Assembly (NCBI GenBank): GCA_002270465.1
Contig: NQOF01000004.1
Span: 434,001-498,000 of the forward strand
Direction of reading: 5' to 3'
DNA: 64,000 nt
DNA from: Blautia hominis
Lineage (GTDB): Bacteria > Bacillota > Clostridia > Lachnospirales > Lachnospiraceae
The position numbers and the translations under genes are program-made. This document shows positions 18,198-26,775 of the stretch, piece after piece (the stretch's first letter is position 1; the number at the start of each line of letters is the position of its first letter). The notes below the pieces were generated by a model, which saw only the letters and a program-made list of their open reading frames with translations, did no database searches and had not been told where the DNA came from.

Positions 18198-18410
18198 AAT
18201 GAATCCCCCTTTTTCTCTCAGTATAATATTAATATGCACAAAAAACAACATGAATCCATCATAAGGACAAGAGAAGGTATTCTGTTTTGAAGGGAATCTT
18301 TTATAATTAAAACCATAGTAACTGTTAAGGTGCGAAGCAGTTATCAGCCGGTAAGAAATGCTGATGGAAACATGGAAAACAGAGAAGGTATTGCCAAGGA
18401 GGTAAAAAGT

Positions 18411-19700
18411 ATGTTGAGAAGAAAAATGTTAGCGGCAGCATTGGTGACAGGATTGACGGGGACTTTAGTGCTAGGGGGCTGCCAGAGCGGTGGAGACAAA
18501 GGGAAGACTGCTGATGGAAAGGACAACGTTCGGTTCATGGTCGGGGGTTCGGCGGCGGAGCTGGAGCAGTATAAGAAGGCAGTGGATGCGTTTAATGAGC
18601 AGAGTGAGGATGTTGAGGTGACCTTTGTAGGTGTGCCGGGGGACAATTATAACGAGAAGATCATGACACAGCTCAAGTCAAAGGAGGCCCCTGACTGTTT
18701 TTACTCGGAGGAGGCGTCGTACGGGGAACTGAATAAGTCGGACATGCTGCTGGATGTTTCCAAGTACCTGGACGATGGGGACTCTAACCTGAAACGGGCA
18801 GATGTGCCGGAGAATCTACTGGAAAACTATACGTTTGAGGATAAGGTAACAGGGGTTCCGGTAGATTGTAACCCTATGGTGATCTATTATAATGCTGATT
18901 TGTTTAAGGGTCTGGATATTAAGACACCTCAGGAATATGTGGATGAGGGCCAATGGAATTTTGAGGCATTGCAGCAGGTATCAGAACAGCTCAGGGACGC
19001 ATCCAAGGTGGGATTTGTGTATGAAAACTGGTGGGGGCCGCTTTACTCCTTCCTTTTCTCGGCAGAGGATCCAATCTATTCAGATGACATGTCAAAATCT
19101 GAATTTGGTTCTGAGCGGGCGAAAGCGGGGCTGACTTATCTGGACAGCAATATTAAATCAAAAGCCTTTACTTTTGCAGGCTCCCTTACCAGCGGAGAGT
19201 CACCGGATACCCTGTTTGTCTCAGGGCAGGCGGGAATGCTGTATGCAGGGCGCTGGTATGTGGCGGACTTTACAGATTTGAGTTTTACATATGATGTGGT
19301 TCCCTTCCCTTATTATGAGGAGCCTTCACAGGCAGTCTGCGCTATGCCGGCAACACCGCTGGTGATCAACAAGAAGACAGCAAATCCTGACGCGGTGTGG
19401 GAATTCGTATCCTTCTACTGTGGTGAACAGGGACAGAAGATCAGGATGGAAGGGCAGGGCAATGCGGTTCCCACAGTTGACGGACTGGATGAGATTGTAC
19501 TGACAGGAACACCGGAACATGCGCAGAACTTCCTGGATGCTGTTGATATTGCACTGGTATATCCAAAGGCAGAGGCACTTCACCCGGGTATGACGGATTC
19601 TGTCACAGGCGAGGTGGAGAAACTGCTCGTGGGAGAGCAGGATGTGGAGCAGACCCTGGCAAATATCATTCAGACAGTTGATGATGAACTTCAGAAGTGA
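18411..19700 (+). CDS. ABC transporter sugar-binding lipoprotein
   Basis: A 429-residue extracellular solute-binding protein (family 1). It has a lipoprotein signal (AAALVTGLTGTLVLGGC, lipidated Cys near residue 23) followed by a Gly/Lys spacer and a periplasmic-binding fold; YYNADLFKGLDIKTPQEYVD is typical of sugar binders. AAGGAGG before 18411 fixes the start; an earlier frame opening at 18330 is not supported. It leads the operon with two permeases, a GH4 enzyme and two dehydrogenases, so an alpha-galactoside such as melibiose or raffinose is the likely ligand (inference). No ATPase is in the cluster, so a shared MsmK-type ATPase would be needed. Confidence 0.9.
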   Translation: MLRRKMLAAALVTGLTGTLVLGGCQSGGDKGKTADGKDNVRFMVGGSAAELEQYKKAVDAFNEQSEDVEVTFVGVPGDNYNEKIMTQLKSKEAPDCFYSEEASYGELNKSDMLLDVSKYLDDGDSNLKRADVPENLLENYTFEDKVTGVPVDCNPMVIYYNADLFKGLDIKTPQEYVDEGQWNFEALQQVSEQLRDASKVGFVYENWWGPLYSFLFSAEDPIYSDDMSKSEFGSERAKAGLTYLDSNIKSKAFTFAGSLTSGESPDTLFVSGQAGMLYAGRWYVADFTDLSFTYDVVPFPYYEEPSQAVCAMPATPLVINKKTANPDAVWEFVSFYCGEQGQKIRMEGQGNAVPTVDGLDEIVLTGTPEHAQNFLDAVDIALVYPKAEALHPGMTDSVTGEVEKLLVGEQDVEQTLANIIQTVDDELQK

Positions 19701-19727
19701 TCAGGTATGTGGGGAAGGGATGGACAT

Positions 19728-20609
19728 ATGAAGAAAAGTAAACTGGAAAGATCCAGAAACAGATGGGGAATCGTGTTTATCCTTCCTCAGCTCATCAGTC
19801 TGGTCTGCCTTGGCATGATACCCATTGTGATTGCCTTTGTACTGAGTTTTTTTGATTGGAATGGATTCAGTTCTCCGGTATTTACGGGATTTCAGAATTT
19901 TAAGGCAGTGTTTACAGACCCGGATACGGCGATCGCTATTAAGAACACGCTTCTCTATTCCGTGATCTATGTGCCATGTTCCATTGTATTGTCTATGGGG
20001 CTTGCCATGCTGCTGAATAAGGCGTGGGGAAAAATGTTTTACCGCGCGGTTTTTTTCCTGCCGCAGATTGTCACCTCTGTGGGGATTGCTGTGGTATGGT
20101 CCTGGATTTACCAGCCCCAGTTTGGAATCCTGAACATGATACTTAAATTTTTCGGGATCCAGGGGAAAGAATGGCTGCGCGACCCCTCCACAGCCATGGG
20201 GGCGGTGATCGTCATGAGTATCTGGTGGGGGCTGGGATATAATATTGTGCTGTTTCTGGCGGGCCTGCAGAATGTACCCAGAACTTATGTGGACGCGGCG
20301 AAGATAGACGGCGCCAATGAGAGGCAGGTGTTTTTCAACATTACGGTGCCTCTTATCTCGCCAACCACACTGCTGGTGACGATCACTACCATGATCAATG
20401 CATTCCAGGTCTTTGACCAGATGTTCCTGCTGACTTCGGGAGGACCGGCCAAGAAGACGTATACCATGGCAATTCACATTTATCAGACGGCATTTAAAAG
20501 CTATGAGCTGGGCAAGGCATCCACAGCGGCACTGATCCTGTTCTTTGTGGTGGTGACTGTGTCTGTGATACAATTTAAACTTTCTGACAAATGGGTTCAT
20601 TACGGGTAA
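19728..20609 (+). CDS. ABC sugar transporter permease, MalF type
   Basis: A 293-residue inner-membrane permease with six helices and the EAA-loop DAAKIDGANERQVFFNITVP, which docks the ATPase. AAGGGA precedes the chosen ATG at 19728. The stop codon TAA is formed by the first bases of a mobile repeat inserted at 20606. Removing that element would give GGA GAG TAG, one residue more. The insertion therefore trimmed the last Glu but probably left function intact. Confidence 0.9.
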   Translation: MKKSKLERSRNRWGIVFILPQLISLVCLGMIPIVIAFVLSFFDWNGFSSPVFTGFQNFKAVFTDPDTAIAIKNTLLYSVIYVPCSIVLSMGLAMLLNKAWGKMFYRAVFFLPQIVTSVGIAVVWSWIYQPQFGILNMILKFFGIQGKEWLRDPSTAMGAVIVMSIWWGLGYNIVLFLAGLQNVPRTYVDAAKIDGANERQVFFNITVPLISPTTLLVTITTMINAFQVFDQMFLLTSGGPAKKTYTMAIHIYQTAFKSYELGKASTAALILFFVVVTVSVIQFKLSDKWVHYG

Positions 20610-20737
20610 CAGTTCAGATAGGTCTGCGCATTTACTGCGCTGACCGTATGAAAAAGTAGTGCTAGCTTTATCCAGCCCATCGCGAAGCGATTTTTAATGG
20701 CTGGATGCGTAACGGTTCAGTTTGTCTGAACTGTTAC
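20606..20737 (-). mobile_element. IS66-type MITE between the permease genes
   Basis: Ends GTAACAGTTCAG (20606) and CTGAACTGTTAC (to 20737) are perfect inverted repeats. The 8-bp sequence CATTACGG flanks both sides (20598-20605 and 20738-20745), a target duplication. The interior contains a hairpin around ATCGCTTCGCGAT and the family tail TCAGCGCAGTAAATGCGCAGA on the minus strand. It is very similar to the copy at 49246-49378. Ends in GTAA with 8-bp duplications are typical of IS66. Confidence 0.85.
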
Positions 20738-20760
20738 CATTACGGAGAGTAGGTGAGAGG

Positions 20761-21597
20761 ATGACAAATAAAAAGAATAAACGGTTTTATACCCTGCTGG
20801 TCCAGGTGATACTCATAGTCATGGCTGTACTTGCGCTGTTCCCGTTTCTATGGATGATATCCACGTCTTTGAAGGGCTCTGAGGAGGCATTTGCATACCC
20901 GCCCAAATTGATACCGGAAGTCTTCCATTGGGATAATTACAAAAAGGCCATGACAGCACTACCCTTTGGGACAGCGTATCTGAACAGCTTAAAGCTGGCT
21001 GTCATCAATGTGACAGGGCAGGTGCTCACCTCCGCGATGGCAGGTTATGCGCTGGGAAAACTAAAGTTCAGGGGGTCCCATGTGGTGTTTGGAGGATTTA
21101 TTGCGGTCATGATGGTTCCTTATACCGTGATCTCCATTCCGCTGTTCCTGATCTTCAGCCAGCTTAACCTGATTGACACACATTTGTCCATTATTTTGAT
21201 GACAGCTGCCTATATGCCCATGGGAGTATTCCTATGCAGACAGTTTATTATGGCACTGCCTGATGAGCTGATGGAGGCGGGGATCATTGATGGGGCAAAT
21301 TATGGTTCCATGTTCTTCAGGATCGTACTTCCTCTTGTGAAGCCCGCACTGGCTTCCCTGGGAATCTTCTCCTTTATGTGGAACTGGAACAGTTTTTATA
21401 CACCCCTGATATTTTTAAATTCCCAGGAAAAATATACGGTGCCCCTGCTTCTAAATATGTTTAAGGGAAAATATACGGTGGACTGGTCGCTGATCATGGC
21501 TGCCTCCACCATTGCGGTGATACCTGTGCTGATGGTCTATCTGTTTGCGCAGAAATATATCATTGAGGGAATTACGATCACAGGAATGAAGAGCTGA
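20761..21597 (+). CDS. ABC sugar transporter permease, MalG type
   Basis: A 278-residue permease with six helices and the EAA-loop EAGIIDGANYGSMFFRIVLP. The start at 20761 follows GGAGAGTAGGTGAGAGG. Before insertion of the repeat between the two permeases, the stop of the first gene would have lain within this ribosome site, so translation was once tightly coupled. Confidence 0.9.
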   Translation: MTNKKNKRFYTLLVQVILIVMAVLALFPFLWMISTSLKGSEEAFAYPPKLIPEVFHWDNYKKAMTALPFGTAYLNSLKLAVINVTGQVLTSAMAGYALGKLKFRGSHVVFGGFIAVMMVPYTVISIPLFLIFSQLNLIDTHLSIILMTAAYMPMGVFLCRQFIMALPDELMEAGIIDGANYGSMFFRIVLPLVKPALASLGIFSFMWNWNSFYTPLIFLNSQEKYTVPLLLNMFKGKYTVDWSLIMAASTIAVIPVLMVYLFAQKYIIEGITITGMKS

Positions 21598-21605
21598 GGG
21601 ATTTC

Positions 21606-21661
21606 CGTAACATGACTTTCTTACGGCCGGCGCAGTAAATGCCCAGGCCTGCTGAGAGATT
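21606..21661 (+). repeat. Degenerate remnant of the MITE tail
   Basis: CTTACGGCCGGCGCAGTAAATG followed by CCTGCTGAGAGATTAAC resembles the conserved right end of the GTAAC repeats. The left part is missing, and no target duplication is seen. Confidence 0.45.
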
Positions 21662-21696
21662 AACAGAAGATATAATAATTACAACAGGAGGGACAT

Positions 21697-23019
21697 ATGC
21701 CAAGAATAGCTTTTATGGGGGCAGGCAGCACGATCTTTGCCAAGAGCGTGCTGGGGGACTGTATCCTGACACCCGAAATACAGGATTTAGAAATCGCGCT
21801 ACACGACATTGACCCGGTGCGGCTGGAAGATTCCAGAAAAATGCTGGAGAATATCGCCTCCAATGCGGGGCGTAAAGTGAGGATTGAGGCTTACGCAGAC
21901 AGGAAACAGGCCCTGAGAGGGGCGAAATATGTGGTAAACGCCATTCAGGTAGGCGGATACGATCCCTGTACTATCACGGATTTTGAGATTCCAAAAAAAT
22001 ACGGTCTGCGTCAGACCATAGCAGATACTTTGGGCATAGGCGGTATATTCCGGGCACTGCGCACCATACCGGTGCTGGAGGAATTTGCAGAAGATATGCA
22101 GGAAGTCTGCCCGGATGCTCTGTTCATCAACTATTCCAACCCTATGGCTATGCTGACAGGGTATCTGCAGACCTACACGAAAATACAAACCATTGGACTG
22201 TGCCACAGCGTTCAGGTCTGCATTCCCCAGCTCTTCAAGGCCCTTGATATGGAAGAACTGGTGCCGGAGACCAGGTGGGAGATTGCGGGCATCAACCATC
22301 AGGCGTGGCTTTTAAAGGTACAGGACGGTAAAGGGAAGGATTTGTATCCGGAGATCAAAAAGCGGGCGGCCGCCTTTTTGAATGGTGAGGCTGCATACGA
22401 CGCAGACTGGGATAAAGTCCGTTACGAGATGATGCTGAGATTCGGATACTACATAACAGAGTCATCAGAACACAATGCGGAATACACACCATGGTTCATA
22501 AAAGACAGATATCCGGAACTGATCGAGAGGTATAATATCCCCTTGGACGAATATCCAAAGCGCTGTATCAAACAGATCGGTGACTGGAAGCAGATGCGCG
22601 GGGAACTGGTGCAGAATGCGGAGATCAAGCATGAAAAGAGCCGTGAGTTTGCATCTTTTATCATAAATTCCATGGAGAATGATGTTCCCTACCGTGTTCA
22701 CGGCAACGTACAGAATACAGGCCTGATACCAAATCTCCCTCCAAATGCCTGCGTGGAGGTTCCCTGCCTGGTGGACCGGGACGGAATCCATCCCTGCTAT
22801 GTGGGAAATCTCCCGGAACAGTGCGCTGCTATAAACCGTACCAATATCAATGTCCAGCTGCTTACCATGCAGGCTGCAAGATCCAGGCGAAAAGAGGATA
22901 TCTATATGGCAGCCATGATGGATCCCCATACGGCGGCAGAGCTGTCCATGGATGACATCAGGGCCATGTGCGATGAGATGCTGGAGGCCCACGGCTCATG
23001 GATGCCGATATACAGATGA
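21697..23019 (+). CDS. melA: Alpha-galactosidase, glycoside hydrolase family 4 (melibiase)
   Basis: A 440-residue GH4 enzyme closely resembling E. coli MelA. It has the NAD-binding start IAFMGAGSTIFAKSVLGD, then NYSNPMAMLTGY, GLCHSVQ with the metal-binding Cys, the catalytic region AGINHQAWLL and ESSEHNAEYTPWF. GH4 enzymes cleave glycosides by an oxidation-elimination route needing NAD+ and Mn2+, in the cytoplasm. Overall similarity to MelA favours alpha-galactosidase over alpha-glucosidase. CAGGAGGG precedes the start. Its last 48 bases are the first unit of a tandem repeat that continues past the stop. Confidence 0.9.
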   Translation: MPRIAFMGAGSTIFAKSVLGDCILTPEIQDLEIALHDIDPVRLEDSRKMLENIASNAGRKVRIEAYADRKQALRGAKYVVNAIQVGGYDPCTITDFEIPKKYGLRQTIADTLGIGGIFRALRTIPVLEEFAEDMQEVCPDALFINYSNPMAMLTGYLQTYTKIQTIGLCHSVQVCIPQLFKALDMEELVPETRWEIAGINHQAWLLKVQDGKGKDLYPEIKKRAAAFLNGEAAYDADWDKVRYEMMLRFGYYITESSEHNAEYTPWFIKDRYPELIERYNIPLDEYPKRCIKQIGDWKQMRGELVQNAEIKHEKSREFASFIINSMENDVPYRVHGNVQNTGLIPNLPPNACVEVPCLVDRDGIHPCYVGNLPEQCAAINRTNINVQLLTMQAARSRRKEDIYMAAMMDPHTAAELSMDDIRAMCDEMLEAHGSWMPIYR

Positions 23020-23199
23020 CATTAGGATAAGATGTGATGAGATGCTGGAGGCTCACGGCTCATGGATGCCGAAATATAGATGACATTAGGATAAAGTGTG
23101 ATGAGATGCCGCAGGTCCAAGGTTCATGGATGCCGAAATACAGATGACATTAGGATAAAGTGTGATGTGATGCCGGAGTCCCACGACTTTTGGAAGCCC
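22972..23199 (+). repeat. 64-bp tandem repeat duplicating the melA 3' end
   Basis: Units start at 22972, 23036, 23100 and 23164 (the last partial). Unit 1 contains the last 16 codons and stop of melA; units 2 and 3 are diverging copies (GATGAGATGC...ATTAGGATAAAGTGT). Each copy carries the same stop, so the repeats do not lengthen the protein. Confidence 0.9.
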
Positions 23200-23240
23200 T
23201 CCAATAGGGCATATACGGAAATGATAAGGAGAACAGTTAC

Positions 23241-24242
23241 ATGGAGAAAGTGTTGAGAGTAGGCGTGCTGGGCATGGGAAACATGGGAAAAGCCCATGCG
23301 CGCAGCATGATGAAAATGGAAAATGTTAAGATTGCAGGACTCTGTTCCTCCCCCGCAGATGATGCCAGGGCCTTTGCCTGCGAAAATCATCTGGACTGCG
23401 GGATCTATGATGACGGATACCGTATGATAGAGGATGCAGGGCTTGACGCACTGTATATCTGCCTGCCGCCCTTCGCCCACAGCGGACAGCTGGAAGCAGC
23501 CGCAGATAGGGGGATTCATGTATTTATCGAAAAGCCTATTGCCCTTAATGTGGAGCGGGGAAAGTCCATGGCAGACGCGGTAGAGCGCAATCATATTGTT
23601 TCCCAGGTGGGGTACCATATGAGATTCGGAAGCGCCGTCAGAAAATGGAAAGAATATATGGACAGCGGAAAAGCCGGGAGGCCCACCCTGTATATGGCAG
23701 ATTATGAGTGCAACAGCCTTCACGGCCCCTGGTGGCGGGATGTCACAAAATGTGGCGGGCAGGTCTTTGAGCAAGTCATTCACCTGTATGATATGGGCTT
23801 GTATCTCATGGGGGATGCGGACTGCGTGAATGGACATATCGCCAACCTCTGCCATCAGGATGTGGAGGGATATACCATTGAGGACACCAGTGTCTGCAGT
23901 ATACATTTTAAAAACGGTTCCCTGGGTTCCATATGCGGCTCCAATTGTTCTGTGAAAGAACAGTGGAACGGCAGATTCCGGGTAATATGCCAGCATATGA
24001 CCGCTGATTTCATGGACCATAACCATGCGGTCTTCACCTTTACAGATGAGGAAACTCCCCATACAGAGACGGTTGCAGAGGATGTGGATGCCACATACCT
24101 GGAAGACTGCTGTTTTATAGAAACGATACGCGGCAGAAGAGAAAATATGGCCGGTGTGCCTGAGGGACTGAAAGGTCTGCAGCTGGTAAGTGCGGTGGTG
24201 GAGTCCTCCGCAAAAAACGGGGCATGTGTGGTGCCGGAATAA
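23241..24242 (+). CDS. Gfo/Idh/MocA-family oxidoreductase
   Basis: A 333-residue NAD(P)-dependent oxidoreductase. It has the N-terminal Rossmann motif GVLGMGNMGKAHARSMM, the active-site EKP (HVFIEKPIALNVERG) and the second block VGYHMRF. The C-terminal domain contains HDLYDMGL-like HLYDMGLYLMGD. These enzymes act on sugars, inositols or their lactones. AAGGAG precedes the start. Its place after melA suggests it handles a keto-sugar or related product of the imported galactoside; substrate is unknown. Confidence 0.85.
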   Translation: MEKVLRVGVLGMGNMGKAHARSMMKMENVKIAGLCSSPADDARAFACENHLDCGIYDDGYRMIEDAGLDALYICLPPFAHSGQLEAAADRGIHVFIEKPIALNVERGKSMADAVERNHIVSQVGYHMRFGSAVRKWKEYMDSGKAGRPTLYMADYECNSLHGPWWRDVTKCGGQVFEQVIHLYDMGLYLMGDADCVNGHIANLCHQDVEGYTIEDTSVCSIHFKNGSLGSICGSNCSVKEQWNGRFRVICQHMTADFMDHNHAVFTFTDEETPHTETVAEDVDATYLEDCCFIETIRGRRENMAGVPEGLKGLQLVSAVVESSAKNGACVVPE

Positions 24243-24256
24243 AAAATAAATGTTTC

Positions 24257-24436
24257 GTAACTGTTCAGTACCCTCACAGTAACAAGCAAAAATCCATGCA
24301 GAATCGCCTTTGGCGATGGGATTTTTGCTAGAGTGTGTTTGAAAACTGCTTTCGGCAAGCTGTACGTCACACTCTAGGCTGCAGAATGCTTTCTTACGGT
24401 CAGCGCAGTGAATGCGCAGACCTACTGAATAGTTAC
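24257..24436 (+). mobile_element. IS66-type MITE with a nested second hairpin element
   Basis: Ends GTAACTGTTCAG (24257) and CTGAATAGTTAC (to 24436). Flanks AATGTTTC and AATGATTC agree at 7 of 8 bases, an aged target duplication. At about 24330-24378 the element carries an extra hairpin, TAGAGTGTG...CACACTCTA, absent from the 25629 and 27356 copies, so a second small element probably inserted into it. It lies between two operon genes. Confidence 0.8.
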
Positions 24437-24463
24437 AATGATTCACATAAAGGAGAAGATAAA

Positions 24464-25504
24464 ATGACAGGAAAAGAGATTGTTTCAACAGAACCGAGAA
24501 AGGCATTCCTCAGAGAATACGAAGATAGTCCGGTAAAAGAGAACGAGATCCGTGCCAAAGTGGATTTCGCCGCCGCAAAACACGGAACAGAGTTTACCCA
24601 TTTCCGGGGAGAGGACCCGTTCCTGGAAAATATATTTGATGAGGAGTATCTTCTTTTCAGAGAGAGCCAAGAGGCTGCGGAAAAACCGTTTTTCATGCGG
24701 CCGGGAAATATGTGGATTGGACATATCACCGAGATGGGGAGTGAAGTACAGGGATTTGAAATAGGAGAGCGCATTGCAGGCTACGGCCCGCTCAAAAGCA
24801 CCCACACCCTGAAAGCCCGGGAAGCCTTTAAAATGCCGGAGCGCATGACCTGGAAAGAGGCTGTGTGCTACGACCCGGCCCAGTTTGCCTTGGGAGGGAT
24901 CCGTGACGGTCAGGTGAGAGTGGGAGATAACGTGGTGGTCTCCGGCCTGGGAGCCATCGGTCTGCTTGCGGCCCAGTTCGCAAAACTGGCAGGGGCAGCA
25001 AAAGTCATTGTCTGCGACCCTATCGAAAAACGGCGGGCAGTGGCCTTGGATAACGGTGCGGACCTTGCCCTTGATTCCTCATCCGTGGACGTGGGCTTGG
25101 AGATCAAGATGGCTACAGGCAAACGCGGCGCGGATGTAGTGATAGAGACCAGCGGAAACTATTATGCCCTCCAGCAGGCAATCCGGGGCGTAGCCTATAA
25201 TGGAAATGTGGCAGTTGTTGGGTGGTATCACGAATGCCAGGGCGGCCTGAATCTTGGAAGAGAAGCCCATTTCAATCAGCCAAATATCATCATTTCCAGA
25301 GCCTGCAGTGAGCCGAACCGGGAATACCCCAGATGGAGCTTTGAAAGGATCTGTGATACCTGCTGGGATATGCTCGCAAAAGGTCTTCTAAAATGCGAGA
25401 ATATCGTTGATCCGGTTGTATCCATAGACGAGGCGGCAGATACCTACATGAGCATTGACCAGAACCCGGCCAGCAGCGTAAAGATGGGGGTGCAGTTCCA
25501 GTGA
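24464..25504 (+). CDS. MDR-superfamily dehydrogenase without zinc ligands
   Basis: A 346-residue medium-chain dehydrogenase/reductase. The Rossmann motif VVVSGLGAIGLLAAQFAKLA and the downstream VIVCDPIEKRRAVALDNGAD are clear, and the C-terminal dimer region is normal. The usual catalytic Cys and the GHE zinc signature are absent (GHITEMGSEV stands at that place), as is the four-Cys structural loop, so the enzyme is probably zinc-free. AAAGGAG before 24464 sets the start; an earlier frame opening runs through the mobile repeat. It is the last gene of the alpha-galactoside operon, and its substrate is likely a sugar derivative (inference). Confidence 0.82.
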   Translation: MTGKEIVSTEPRKAFLREYEDSPVKENEIRAKVDFAAAKHGTEFTHFRGEDPFLENIFDEEYLLFRESQEAAEKPFFMRPGNMWIGHITEMGSEVQGFEIGERIAGYGPLKSTHTLKAREAFKMPERMTWKEAVCYDPAQFALGGIRDGQVRVGDNVVVSGLGAIGLLAAQFAKLAGAAKVIVCDPIEKRRAVALDNGADLALDSSSVDVGLEIKMATGKRGADVVIETSGNYYALQQAIRGVAYNGNVAVVGWYHECQGGLNLGREAHFNQPNIIISRACSEPNREYPRWSFERICDTCWDMLAKGLLKCENIVDPVVSIDEAADTYMSIDQNPASSVKMGVQFQ

Positions 25505-25526
25505 AATAAAGAATAGACTTTTATTT

Positions 25527-25566
25527 ACGGCCTTAGGGGGAAATCCTCAGAGGCCGTTATTTTTTA
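25527..25566 (+). terminator. Terminator of the alpha-galactoside operon
   Basis: ACGGCCT (25527-25533) pairs with AGGCCGT (25551-25557), followed by TATTTTTTAT. Confidence 0.8.
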
Positions 25567-25628
25567 TGTTTCCCTTCCCTCTCATGGAAGATTGTGTTAA
25601 ACTAAACAAGGAAAAAGAATGAGAAATG

Positions 25629-25762
25629 GTAACTGTTCAGTACCCTCACAGTTACAGGCAAAAATCCATGCAGAATCGCCTTTGGCGATGGGATTTTTGC
25701 TTGGCCGTGGTACACTTTCTTACGGTCAGCGCAGTGAATGCGCAGACCTGCTGAATAATTAC
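25629..25762 (+). mobile_element. IS66-type MITE, intact copy
   Basis: Ends GTAACTGTTCAG and CTGAATAATTAC. A perfect 8-bp duplication GAGAAATG flanks it (25621-25628 and 25763-25770). The interior holds GCAAAAATCC...GGATTTTTGC with an inner ATCGCC/GGCGAT stem, then the family tail TCAGCGCAGTGAATGCGCAGA. The left end can also pair with ACAGTTAC just inside it. Confidence 0.88.
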
Positions 25763-25769
25763 GAGAAAT

Positions 25770-25857
25770 GTAACTATTCGGCAGCCGGACAAAAAGTCCA
25801 TCCCCAAGTTGAGGCGTCACGGAGTTTGTTCATAATTGTGAAGAGGCTGACAGTTAC
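25770..25857 (+). mobile_element. Shorter related MITE abutting the intact copy
   Basis: GTAACTATTCGGCAGCC (25770) and GGCTGACAGTTAC (to 25857) form imperfect inverted ends. TGAGAAAT before the pair and TGAGGAAT after it agree at 7 of 8, suggesting this one inserted first and the 25629 copy later landed at its edge. Confidence 0.55.
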
Positions 25858-25915
25858 TGAGGAATTAGAGATACCGGGCAGTGTCCGGTATAAGGAAAAC
25901 GATAAGGGATAAAAG

Positions 25916-26536
25916 ATGAAGTTTTTGAAAACAGCAGGGAAAGTGATCGCGGCACCTGTACTTTTCTGCGTATTTTTACTGGCAAGGTGTTTTCAGTTTT
26001 TTTTAAAAGTCTGCGGAGCATTGGTAACGTTTGTGTGCATTCTGGCAGCAGTGGTTCTGACGATAGGAGTCGTTGCGCAGATAGCACTGCAGATTCAGGG
26101 ACGCGGTCCGGGAATCGCTGCAATTATAATCAGCGTTCTGATAGCAGCCGTTCTGGCATATGTGCCGGGAGCCGGCGTAGGCGCCGTGATGGTGGTGCTG
26201 GAGGGAATCTGCAGCTGGATCATGAAGTTCTACAAAACAGCTCTGGAGAGCGTAAATATCGTACATAAAAAGACCGGATATAAATGGGCGGATTATGACT
26301 GGGACAGCAATAAAGTCTATAACAGCGTGAGAAATTCCACCATTGGAGAGAGTGAACGTAAGATACATTACTTTAAGGGCATCCGTTCACAGGAGGAACT
26401 AAAACGGCGTGCCTGGGCACTCCTAAAGATCTACCAGCCGGACAACCGGTTTGGGGAGGATGAGATAACCAGAAGCATTATGGCGGAATATGACTATCTG
26501 AAGAAGAAACTTCCAAAAAGCACCGGCGAGGAGTGA
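25916..26536 (+). CDS. Membrane protein with J-domain-like C-terminus, unknown function
   Basis: A 206-residue protein. Residues 1-100 contain two to three hydrophobic segments (VLFCVFLLARCFQFFLKVCG, then FVCILAAVVLTIGVVAQIAL and IAAIIISVLIAAVLAYVPGA). The soluble C-terminal 90 residues end in helices around ALLKIYQPDNRFGEDEITRS, which recalls a DnaJ helix-loop-helix but with QPD in place of HPD, so it may not stimulate DnaK. I cannot assign a function. No operon partner is adjacent. Confidence 0.6.
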   Translation: MKFLKTAGKVIAAPVLFCVFLLARCFQFFLKVCGALVTFVCILAAVVLTIGVVAQIALQIQGRGPGIAAIIISVLIAAVLAYVPGAGVGAVMVVLEGICSWIMKFYKTALESVNIVHKKTGYKWADYDWDSNKVYNSVRNSTIGESERKIHYFKGIRSQEELKRRAWALLKIYQPDNRFGEDEITRSIMAEYDYLKKKLPKSTGEE

Positions 26537-26674
26537 CAACAGCTCCCGTACTTTGTGATACTGTACCATGTCCTTCTGTTACATGAGCTTTTCGAGCCTG
26601 AAGGGATAGCTCTCACTTTCGAGCCATGTACGGTGAAAAATGCAAAAAGTTCCAAAAGAATCCTCCCAGATGCG

Positions 26675-26702
26675 TTGACAAGCCCCCCAAAAAAGTTATA
26701 AT
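26675..26702 (+). promoter_or_regulatory. Promoter of pduL
   Basis: TTGACA (26675-26680) and TATAAT (26697-26702) with a 16-bp spacer, 74 bp before the gene start. Both hexamers match consensus. Confidence 0.8.
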
Positions 26703-26775
26703 TAAGAATAGATAACGTTCTGAAAAAGATGTCAATTCAGAATGAGAATTGAAATCATTGTGTGGAGGATATGAA

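Noticed and set aside
23124-24506. 460-codon minus-strand open frame over the Gfo/Idh gene
   Set aside because: It is a shadow of a well-supported oxidoreductase and crosses a MITE.
26537-26660. tRNA or small structured RNA upstream of pduL
   Set aside because: No cloverleaf arms can be drawn and no terminator follows; the region remains unexplained but unsupported.
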